Source of the DNA: Alkaliphilus sp.
GTDB taxonomy: Bacteria; Bacillota; Clostridia; Peptostreptococcales; NVVX01
Reading direction: 5' to 3'
Assembly: GCA_002733545.1 (NCBI GenBank)
Contig: NVVX01000003.1
Span: forward strand, 1 to 35,278
Length of the DNA stretch: 35,278 nucleotides
Part shown: positions 25,687-32,054 of the stretch, piece after piece
Layout of the letters: every line of letters begins with the position of its first letter
Numbering within the stretch: the stretch's first letter is position 1
Made by a program: the position numbers and the translations under genes
Notes under the pieces: model-generated
Told to the model about the DNA's origin: nothing
Seen by the model: only the letters and a program-made list of their open reading frames with translations
Databases searched by the model: none

Positions 25687-26910
25687 ATGGACTTCAAGGA
25701 AAATGAAAGAAGCAATGACCAGCGCATTTTTACAGGTGAAACGGAAGAAGTCATAACAAAAGAGATGATTAAAGAACTTTGGTCTAGCGATTTAAGAGAA
25801 ATGGAAGAATCACTAGGTAACCGAATGAAAAAAAGAAGGTATTTAAGCACTTTTGTCCTCCTAGCATTGAGTGCTATCTTAGGCAGCATAATTACAATAG
25901 TAGCAATGCATTTTTACTTGCCCGAAATAATTAATCTAAATGAGTTTAAAACAAATGAGAGAGAAACCTCTCTAGAAATTAAAACGAGTGTATTTACACT
26001 AGTTGCGAGAAAGGCAATGCCATCGGTTGTCGGAATAACAACTATTATTGAAGACCGAAATGAGTTTATGCTAGAACAAAACAGGGGAGGTCTTGGAACA
26101 GGGGTGATTGTTGATGACAGAGGATATATTTTGACTAACTCACACGTCATTAGCGATGGAGATGTCGACAAAATAAATGTGATACTACACGAGGGAACAA
26201 TAATTGAGGCAGAGGTAGTGTGGCAAGATAGAATTCTTGATTTAGCTGTGATAAAAGTAGATGCAATAGATTTGCCGGTAGCTGAGCTGGGCAATAGTGA
26301 CTTGCTAGAGGTTGGGGAGATTGCAATAGCAATAGGAAACCCACTAGGTCTTCATTTTGATAGAACGCTAACACAAGGTGTAATTAGCGGGCTTGACAGG
26401 ATGATACCAATAAGTAGTACTGAAACAATGGATAATTTAATTCAAACGGATGCATCAATTAACCCAGGGAATAGTGGGGGACCACTTTTAAATGCTAGAG
26501 GTCAAGTGATTGGAATTAACACTGCAAAGATAAAAGATGGTGAGGGCTTAGGATTTGCTATTCCAATAAATATTGCAAAGCCAATAGTATCACAAATAAT
26601 AGAGCATGGTAGCTTCAAAAGAGTTTTATTAGGTGTGAGAGCTGTTGACGTTGCAGTGTTTGAGCAAGTGACTGGAAAAGACGTCGAAGTAAGCAAAGGT
26701 GTTTATATTATTGAAGTTATTGAGAATACCTCAGCAGATTTAGCGGGGCTTAGGAATGATGACGTAATTATTAAAATGGATGGCAGAGAAACAAATACGA
26801 TGCAACAATTTATAAGGAACTTATTTACGTACAAACACGGAGATAAAGTGGAGTTAACAGTTGTAAGAAACAATAAAGAAAAAGTGATAGTTGTAGAGTT
26901 TATTGAGTAA
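25687..26910 (+). CDS. htrA: HtrA-family membrane-anchored serine protease with PDZ domain
   Basis: A 407-residue protein from ATG 25687, which follows AAAGGAGGAC. The ORF-track start at 25642 lies within walJ. A cytoplasmic N-terminus of about 50 residues leads to one membrane helix (52-76). The trypsin-like protease domain has His153 (TNSHVI), Asp185 (DLAVIKV) and Ser263 (GNSGGPLL), and a C-terminal PDZ domain runs about 310-405. The layout is that of HtrC/DegP-like quality-control proteases acting outside the membrane on misfolded secreted proteins. It ends the wal operon and is followed by a terminator-like hairpin. Confidence 0.95.
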   Translation: MDFKENERSNDQRIFTGETEEVITKEMIKELWSSDLREMEESLGNRMKKRRYLSTFVLLALSAILGSIITIVAMHFYLPEIINLNEFKTNERETSLEIKTSVFTLVARKAMPSVVGITTIIEDRNEFMLEQNRGGLGTGVIVDDRGYILTNSHVISDGDVDKINVILHEGTIIEAEVVWQDRILDLAVIKVDAIDLPVAELGNSDLLEVGEIAIAIGNPLGLHFDRTLTQGVISGLDRMIPISSTETMDNLIQTDASINPGNSGGPLLNARGQVIGINTAKIKDGEGLGFAIPINIAKPIVSQIIEHGSFKRVLLGVRAVDVAVFEQVTGKDVEVSKGVYIIEVIENTSADLAGLRNDDVIIKMDGRETNTMQQFIRNLFTYKHGDKVELTVVRNNKEKVIVVEFIE

Positions 26911-26959
26911 TGTAGTCTCGGTTGATGTTTTTATCTAGCTACTATTTTAGAAAATAGAA

Positions 26960-26991
26960 CTTGCCAGTATTGTGGGCAAGCCTTGTTTTTT
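26960..26991 (+). terminator. Probable terminator after htrA
   Basis: CTTGCC pairs with GGCAAG across a 9-base loop, followed by CCTTGTTTTTT. A 7-bp CTATTTT/AAAATAG palindrome lies just before it. The terminator covers the ORF-track TTG start (26983) of the following rlmH, which argues against that start. Confidence 0.6.
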
Positions 26992-27024
26992 GGAGGGCGG
27001 TTAATTCTGGGGGGAGGAATTCCT

Positions 27025-27480
27025 ATTGACATTACAATAATTTCAGTTGGTAAATTGAAAGAAAAACACTTTAGGGAAGCAGAAAAAGAGTATCTTAACA
27101 AAAAAAGAAAACATTTCAAACTGAGATGTATTGAAGTAGCAGATGAAAAAGCTCCAGCAAATCTAAGTAGAGTTGAAATTAAAAAGATAAAGGATAAAGA
27201 AGCAAAAAAAATACTGCATTATATCAAAGACGCTCATTTTGTGATTGCGCTAGTTATCAAAGGCGAAATATTATCAACAAAAATGCTTGCGAACAAAATT
27301 AAAACAATCGATTGTGAAGAAAGTAGAAATATTGTTTTTGTAATTGGAGGTTCTTTAGGGTTGTCGGAGCTTATCATAAAGAGAGCTAATTTTAGCCTTT
27401 CGTTTTCAAGAATGACTTTTCCGCATCAACTAATGAAAATAATACTATTGGAGCAAATATGCAGATTATGTAGGGAATAG
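27025..27480 (+). CDS. rlmH: RlmH-like 23S rRNA pseudouridine methyltransferase, truncated at the C-terminus
   Basis: RlmH methylates pseudouridine 1915 of 23S rRNA. From ATT 27025 the product is 151 residues, beginning IDITIISVGKLKEKHF where family members begin MKITI.AVGKLKEK. The SAM-binding knot is intact (VFVIGGSLGLS), as is LSFSRMTFPHQLMKIILLEQ. It then ends ICRLCRE, where the family continues with YRAF.I...PYHK, so about eight residues including the invariant YHK tail are missing. No other frame restores them. The only plausible start with a good ribosome binding site (GGGGGGAGGA, six bases away) is ATT; TTG 26983 lies in the htrA terminator. It may be a decaying gene, or one subunit of a pair with the minus-strand copy at 27548. 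Confidence 0.75.
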   Translation: MDITIISVGKLKEKHFREAEKEYLNKKRKHFKLRCIEVADEKAPANLSRVEIKKIKDKEAKKILHYIKDAHFVIALVIKGEILSTKMLANKIKTIDCEESRNIVFVIGGSLGLSELIIKRANFSLSFSRMTFPHQLMKIILLEQICRLCRE

Positions 27481-27547
27481 GTGAGCAAATTTGTGGTAGG
27501 AAACGTGCATGTTATGGTAGCTATTTACTACACTTCGCTAAACTGGA

Positions 27548-27949
27548 TTACTTATGGTAAGCTTGATTATTTATAATGCGAAAGGCCCTATAAATTTGTT
27601 CGTATATTATAGTTAGTAGCAAACCATCACACATCTTCAAAGGACTAATTGAGATTGTTTCATCAACAGAAGAGTATGGAAAGTTAAATATTATTGCTAT
27701 GTTAGAAACTCCAGAAACAGCAAAACTGTTTAACTTAGTAGCTAGAAATTCCGAAGAGATTAATGTGCTTGATGTGCAGATTTGAATCACATACGAATTC
27801 TTGGGTATTTTTTTTTCGGCTTCTTTTGTATTCTTACATTGGAATAATTTTATCTTACAATAACTAGAGAGTCTTTTGTTGTACTCTTGTATTGCGTCTT
27901 TATAAAAGCTTTCGAGTTTTTCTGATGCTACAATAATATTGATTTTCAT
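27548..27949 (-). CDS. Divergent RlmH-like SPOUT protein lacking the SAM-binding loop
   Basis: A 133-residue protein from ATG 27949 after TTGGAG. The N-terminus (MKINIIVASEKLESFYKDAI, EYNKRLSSYCKI) and C-terminus (YEQIYRAFRIINNQAYHK) align well with RlmH, including the YHK tail. The middle is about 25 residues shorter than usual, and the SAM-binding GGxxG loop is replaced by IIFNFPYSS; MTFPHQ is replaced by LKMCDG. On its own it probably cannot bind SAM in the normal way. It is the last gene of a minus-strand run after the PerR-like gene (48-base gap) and converges with the other rlmH. Its defects are complementary to those of that copy. Confidence 0.75.
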   Translation of the reverse strand: MKINIIVASEKLESFYKDAIQEYNKRLSSYCKIKLFQCKNTKEAEKKIPKNSYVIQICTSSTLISSEFLATKLNSFAVSGVSNIAIIFNFPYSSVDETISISPLKMCDGLLLTIIYEQIYRAFRIINNQAYHK

Positions 27950-27997
27950 AAAACGCTCCAATTCTAATGAAAGTAAACGGGATTCATTTCATTTAGT

Positions 27998-28411
27998 CTA
28001 TAGGCACTTATTGCAGATACCTTTAATATATGCATGATATTCTGTTATAGCACAGTCACTTAGTTCAGCAATAGCATGTTTAGACAAGTCATAACTGAAA
28101 TCATAAACTTTTTTGCATTTTATGCATTTAAAGTGACCATGGTTAGTAATGTCTGAATCATATCTTATTTCATTCTCTTCGACCAAGATAGAAGTAATGA
28201 TTTTTTTCTCTACAAAAAGATTGAGCGTATTATAAACTGTAGTCTTCGATAAAGTCATTAACTCAGGAGCTAACGATACAAAAATTTCATCAACAGTTGG
28301 ATGAGATTTTTGAGTTGTAAGGAATTCATAAATTTTAATGCGCTGAAGGGAAGGTTTTACTCCATTGTCTTGCAAGACTTTTTTAATAGCGTCAGCATTT
28401 ATTAGATTCAT
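27998..28411 (-). CDS. Fur-family regulator of the PerR type
   Basis: A 137-residue regulator. The N-terminal winged helix (about 10-85, with TTVYNTLNLFVEKKI as recognition region) is followed by a dimerisation domain. The structural zinc site has two CxxC pairs (CIKC and CNKC at the end). The regulatory-metal residues of PerR all have counterparts: the His in HPTVDEI, the Asp in RYD, both His in NHGH, and the Asp in KVYDF. This favours a peroxide sensor that derepresses oxidative-stress genes, as B. subtilis PerR does; a Fur or Zur role is less likely. It is downstream of rubredoxin on the same strand and upstream of the second RlmH-like gene. Confidence 0.85.
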   Translation of the reverse strand: MNLINADAIKKVLQDNGVKPSLQRIKIYEFLTTQKSHPTVDEIFVSLAPELMTLSKTTVYNTLNLFVEKKIITSILVEENEIRYDSDITNHGHFKCIKCKKVYDFSYDLSKHAIAELSDCAITEYHAYIKGICNKCL

Positions 28412-28499
28412 AGCTAGAAACCTTCTTTCGTAAATAGTTTATGTGCACGCTAAGACAATATTACAGCATTAGTATATACTTTTTATTTGCTATAACTAG

Positions 28500-28620
28500 G
28501 GAGAGATTCAACTGAACTGTACCTGCATGGAGCAAGCAAAAGACTGGTAAAGATTCAAGAGAACCTCCGCTAAAATATTTTGATTTTTATGCCTTCATAT
28601 TAGGAGTGAATTCTCTTATT
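28500..28620 (-). repeat. Diverged modular repeat, copy 8
   Basis: On the minus strand, ATATTTTAGCGGAGGTTCTCTT followed by GAATCTTTACCAG resembles the ATTTTTAAGGAGGATTCTCTTGAAACTTTGGCA core of copy 1. GAGAATTCACTCC precedes it, and AGTTATAG may be the decayed right end. The hairpins are lost. It fills the gap between the rubredoxin and PerR-like genes, which otherwise holds only the latter's leader. Confidence 0.45.
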
Positions 28621-28783
28621 ATTCTTCAAAGACAACAAAAAACTCTTTTCCTACACCACAGACAGGGCAAACCCAATCTTCAGGGATATCAGCAAAAGAA
28701 GTTCCTGGCGCAATATCTCCATCTGGGTCACCTAACTTCGGGTCATAAACATAACTACAAGGTTCACAAATGTATTTTTTCAT
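28619..28783 (-). CDS. Rubredoxin
   Basis: A 54-residue protein missing from the ORF track because of its length. It reads [18 protein letters not shown] and ends [19 protein letters not shown]. The iron is held by Cys6 and Cys9 (CEPC) and Cys39 and Cys42 (CPVC). The family core ([24 protein letters not shown]) is intact. In anaerobes rubredoxin passes electrons to rubrerythrin, superoxide reductase or flavodiiron proteins that remove oxygen and peroxide. The start follows AAAGGGTG on the minus strand. It has a strong promoter with an operator-like palindrome, and a PerR-like gene follows it. Confidence 0.97.
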   Translation of the reverse strand: MKKYICEPCSYVYDPKLGDPDGDIAPGTSFADIPEDWVCPVCGVGKEFFVVFEE

Positions 28784-28811
28784 AAAAACACCCTTTCCAA
28801 ATTATTTGAAG

Positions 28812-28858
28812 TGTAACGATTACAATTTTATATTAACAGCATTCAAGAGCAATGTCAA
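28812..28858 (-). promoter_or_regulatory. Rubredoxin promoter with a PerR-box-like palindrome
   Basis: On the minus strand, TTGACA (28853-28858), a 17-base spacer and TAATAT (28830-28835) form a near-consensus sigma-A promoter. Just downstream, near the expected transcription start, lies the perfect palindrome TGTAA-TCG-TTACA (28812-28824). A repressor there would block transcription. PerR boxes have the form TTATAAT-N-ATTATAA, so the match is partial. The rest of the 28784-29076 gap holds only the next gene's promoter. Confidence 0.6.
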
Positions 28859-28952
28859 GGAAATTAGGAAAACTTATTTAGAGTTCCGTACTTGTAGTGC
28901 AGTATAGTTTGGAAATTTTGAGATATGTATGCAAGAAGAATGCACAATTCAA

Positions 28953-28982
28953 TTGGTATCAGGTCATAATATGTGGTATAAT
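28953..28982 (+). promoter_or_regulatory. Promoter of the nitronate monooxygenase-like gene
   Basis: TTGGTA at 28953-28958 and TATAAT at 28977-28982 with an 18-base spacer. The leader is about 90 bases. Confidence 0.5.
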
Positions 28983-29076
28983 TAGGCGAATTGTGAAAGT
29001 GTAGTACTTCTTCTGTTTAGTACAAAGGCTACAGCGATTTTACATTCGAGTGTAGTATAATAAAGGAGACGATTAA

Positions 29077-30144
29077 ATGATTTTGAAACCTTTAAAGGTA
29101 GGTAAAAAAACCGCTAGAATTCCTATAATTCAAGGTGGTATGGGTGTAGGTGTTTCGCTTTCAAAATTATCTGCTGCTGTTGCTAACGAAGGCGGAATTG
29201 GAGTGATTTCTGCTGTGCAAATGGGATTTAGAGAACATGATTTTGAAAATAATAATGATGAAGCGAACGTGAGAGCATTGAGAAAAGAAATAAAAGAAGC
29301 GAGGAGATTAAGTCCTGAGGGGATAATTGGTGTTAATATTTTAGTGGCTGTCAACAACTTTAAAGAAATGGTAAAAGCTGCAGTGGAAGAACAGGCGGAT
29401 TTGATTATTGCAGGAGCAGGGTTGCCAACAGACTTGCCAGCTCTTGTAAAAGGAAGCGATACAAAGATAGCCCCTATAGTTTCTTCGGGAAAAGTAGCAG
29501 CACTTATCACTAAGGTATGGAAGCGTAGATATAATTATGTTCCAGATCTTGTAATAGTTGAAGGACCAGAAGCAGGAGGTCATTTAGGATTTTCAATGGA
29601 GCAAATTGAAATGGGTAAAGCTCCAGAATTAACAGATATAGTTGAAGAAGTTATTGAGACATTACAATCGCATGAGGAAATCATACCAGTAATTGCTGCT
29701 GGAGGGATATTTGACGGTGTTGATATTGTGAAATACTTAAAAATGGGAGCTGCTGGAGTTCAGATTGCAACTCGATTTGTTGCGACTCATGAGTGCGACG
29801 CCGATATAAAGTTTAAAGAGGCATATATTGACGCAAAAAAAGAAGATATTGTACTAGTGAAGAGTCCTGTGGGAATGCCCGGAAGAGCGCTTAGGAATGA
29901 TTTTGTTAAAAGATTAGAAAAGGGTAGTATTGCTATAAAGAAGTGTAGTAATTGCCTTAAGCCATGCGATGCAAGTGTAAGCCCGTATTGTATCTCGAAA
30001 GCGCTTATTAATGCCGTAGTTGGAGATATAGACGACGGATTAATTTTTGTAGGTAGCAATGCGTATAAACTTGACAAAATTGTATCGGTAAAAGAATTGA
30101 TGGACGAATTGATAAGAGGTGTATATAATGTGAGTGACATTTAA
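29077..30144 (+). CDS. Nitronate monooxygenase / FabK-like FMN-dependent oxidoreductase
   Basis: A 355-residue TIM-barrel flavoprotein. The N-terminal IPIIQGGMGVGVSLSKLSAA, GVNILVAV, the EGPEAGGHLGF motif with the probable catalytic His, AAGGIFDGVDIVKYLKMGA and GVQIATRFVATHE (phosphate-binding end) are all present. The family includes nitronate monooxygenases and the enoyl-ACP reductase FabK; these are hard to separate by eye. The extra cysteine-bearing end (KKCSNCLKPCDASVSPYCIS) is seen in many clostridial members annotated as nitronate monooxygenase. With no fatty-acid synthesis genes nearby, nitronate monooxygenase is the better label. The start follows AAAGGAGA, and the gene has its own promoter. 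Confidence 0.88.
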   Translation: MILKPLKVGKKTARIPIIQGGMGVGVSLSKLSAAVANEGGIGVISAVQMGFREHDFENNNDEANVRALRKEIKEARRLSPEGIIGVNILVAVNNFKEMVKAAVEEQADLIIAGAGLPTDLPALVKGSDTKIAPIVSSGKVAALITKVWKRRYNYVPDLVIVEGPEAGGHLGFSMEQIEMGKAPELTDIVEEVIETLQSHEEIIPVIAAGGIFDGVDIVKYLKMGAAGVQIATRFVATHECDADIKFKEAYIDAKKEDIVLVKSPVGMPGRALRNDFVKRLEKGSIAIKKCSNCLKPCDASVSPYCISKALINAVVGDIDDGLIFVGSNAYKLDKIVSVKELMDELIRGVYNVSDI

Positions 30145-30168
30145 TTTATCCGCAGATTCTGATAAAGC

Positions 30169-30213
30169 AGCGCCCACCAGAAGAGCTGGCTAGATAAGCA
30201 AGCGCTATTTTTT
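30169..30213 (+). terminator. Probable terminator after the nitronate monooxygenase-like gene
   Basis: AGCGC pairs with GCGCT around an inner CCAG/CTGG hairpin, followed by ATTTTTT. The stem is interrupted, so this is a moderate call. Confidence 0.45.
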
Positions 30214-30246
30214 GAGCATAAATGAATGCGAATTGAGGTGAGAGCA

Positions 30247-31878
30247 TTGATTAAAGCATATAGATCGCTCTTTAGAAGAAGAGCTTTAAGAGTATGGCTA
30301 ATTATTATTTTCATGTTAATAATCTATATTCCAATTGTTGTAAACATAGTATATATTCACAACCAAACAATAGAAGTGGTAAGACGAGAAAAAAAAGAGT
30401 CAATACAAAACAAATTGTCTAAAGTGAGAGAGACCATAAATTTTGTGACGAATGAGATACAGGAAAATAGCAATGAATTTATAGCACATTTGGGAATAAG
30501 AAAGTCGATTCAAGACTTTGAAAAGTTAGACGAAGACCGCCAAGAAAGCGTACGGCGGTTTATTATAGGGAAAATTGATGATGTTGTTGAAAAAAGTGGA
30601 GGGTACATAAAGGAAGCTTTTGTAATAACGGAAGAGGGAGAATTTTTTAAGCAGGTAGGGTTAGAGTTAGTCGAGAGGTCCAGCTTTGTACAGAGTTGGT
30701 TTTTATGGAATGCTAGACGAAAAGATAGTAATGCTTTATGGCAGATTATTAGTGGCGAAAAGTTATATGAGAATACAGAACAAGAAAAAAATTTGGTTTT
30801 GACCGAAAAGATTTACGATATAGACGAGCAAAGAGTAATAGGTATATTTGTTGTGATGGTAGAAAACAATAATTTTTATAATCTCTATGGAAATACGGTT
30901 TCACATTACTCGGGGCAGTCTGAAATATATGATGGTAGATTTAAGCCTCTTTCTTTGGGGAATGTAGATGAAAAGTTGTATTTGAATGTCTATGCTAAAC
31001 AAGAGCTAGCAAATCACGAGCTAACAAACCAAGAACAGGTGAGTATGAAAATCGGATCCGTGGACTACGTCATAGTAAACGAATATCTAGACATACTTGA
31101 TTGGAGATTAGTGAGCTTGGTACCAGAAGAAGAACTAGTGCTTTCTATTAAAAAGGAGTTAAGGCGCAGCCTAATACTTATTTTGCTTGTCAGCGCAATT
31201 GTAGCGGTTATAATTGCATTTGAAATTACAGTTGTTTCTAGCGCAGTTGCCGAGAAAGAAAAAACTCGATATAAACTCAATATGAGTGAAGAAATGAATG
31301 AAAAATTAAGTATGTATAAGCATGATTTTGCTAATCACATACAAATTGTAAGAGGAATGATTGAGTTAGGGCATACAAAACGAGCTATTAAATATCTTAA
31401 AGATATGGGTTATGAAAGTTTAGACATTAAGGAGAGAACGGATACAGGAGTACCAGAAATAGAAGCTGTTTTAGCGACGGCATATGCTGCAGCAAAAAAA
31501 CAAGACATAGAAATAGAAATCATTACAAGAAAAATACATGCAGAATCAAATGCGCAAATATACGACTTGTTAAAAGTTGTTAATAATTTAATTAAAAATG
31601 CAATTGAGTCATTAAGCCTCAGTAAAAATGAAGACAAAAAATTAACAATACTTGTGGATTTTGTATTAGATGAGTATGTATTTAAAATTACGAATAATGT
31701 TCCTCTCATTAACGAAAAAGATAAAGAAGCAATATTTACTAAAGGATATACTACAAAGCAGAGAGGGAGGGGCTTGGGACTATATATTGTAAAGAAATTA
31801 TTAGATAAAAATCATGGAACAGTGAATCTTGTAGTAGATGAAAATGGGAATCATTTTGAGGTGAGGTATCCTAGTTAA
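30247..31878 (+). CDS. Orphan sensor histidine kinase (CitA/DcuS-like, Spo0B-type HisKA)
   Basis: A 543-residue protein if it starts at TTG 30247, which follows GAGGTGAGAG; the ATG at 30226 has no ribosome binding site. Membrane helices at about 15-35 and 305-330 enclose an extracytoplasmic sensor domain of about 270 residues, larger than the PAS-like sensor of typical CitA proteins. The short dimerisation helix has phosphoacceptor His359 in HDFANHIQIVRGMIELG, the Spo0B-type pattern. The ATPase domain has VVNNLIKNAIESL and GRGLGLYIVKKLL. Relatives sense citrate, C4-dicarboxylates or peptides and are normally encoded next to a response regulator. None is adjacent here. Ligand and partner are unknown. 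Confidence 0.85.
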   Translation: MIKAYRSLFRRRALRVWLIIIFMLIIYIPIVVNIVYIHNQTIEVVRREKKESIQNKLSKVRETINFVTNEIQENSNEFIAHLGIRKSIQDFEKLDEDRQESVRRFIIGKIDDVVEKSGGYIKEAFVITEEGEFFKQVGLELVERSSFVQSWFLWNARRKDSNALWQIISGEKLYENTEQEKNLVLTEKIYDIDEQRVIGIFVVMVENNNFYNLYGNTVSHYSGQSEIYDGRFKPLSLGNVDEKLYLNVYAKQELANHELTNQEQVSMKIGSVDYVIVNEYLDILDWRLVSLVPEEELVLSIKKELRRSLILILLVSAIVAVIIAFEITVVSSAVAEKEKTRYKLNMSEEMNEKLSMYKHDFANHIQIVRGMIELGHTKRAIKYLKDMGYESLDIKERTDTGVPEIEAVLATAYAAAKKQDIEIEIITRKIHAESNAQIYDLLKVVNNLIKNAIESLSLSKNEDKKLTILVDFVLDEYVFKITNNVPLINEKDKEAIFTKGYTTKQRGRGLGLYIVKKLLDKNHGTVNLVVDENGNHFEVRYPS

Positions 31879-31908
31879 AACCTGGCGGTTGTTAATAAAA
31901 TAACAAAA

Positions 31909-31937
31909 TTGTCATACGGGGTAAGACTTGTTATAAT
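31909..31937 (+). promoter_or_regulatory. Promoter of the pyruvate:ferredoxin oxidoreductase gene
   Basis: TTGTCA at 31909-31914 and TATAAT at 31932-31937 with a 17-base spacer; TTGTTATAAT also gives an extended -10. A second, weaker pair (TTGACA at 31999, AGAATT at 32022, spacer 17) lies closer to the gene. The leader from the first promoter is about 110 bases. Confidence 0.65.
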
Positions 31938-32054
31938 GAATGTAGAAATAAACTAAAGAAAATTACAGTCAACTTAAATTTTATTCAGGCATACCACTTT
32001 GACATAAAATTAACACGAGACAGAATTTTCAAACAGACTAAGGAGGAAGAAAAA

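Noticed and set aside
27440-27547. Frameshift that would restore the RlmH C-terminus
   Set aside because: Neither alternative frame after the LLEQ segment encodes anything like the YRAF...PYHK tail, so a single indel does not explain the truncation.
28861-28950. Small gene between rubredoxin and the nitronate monooxygenase-like gene
   Set aside because: No start codon with a ribosome binding site and no open frame of useful length on either strand.
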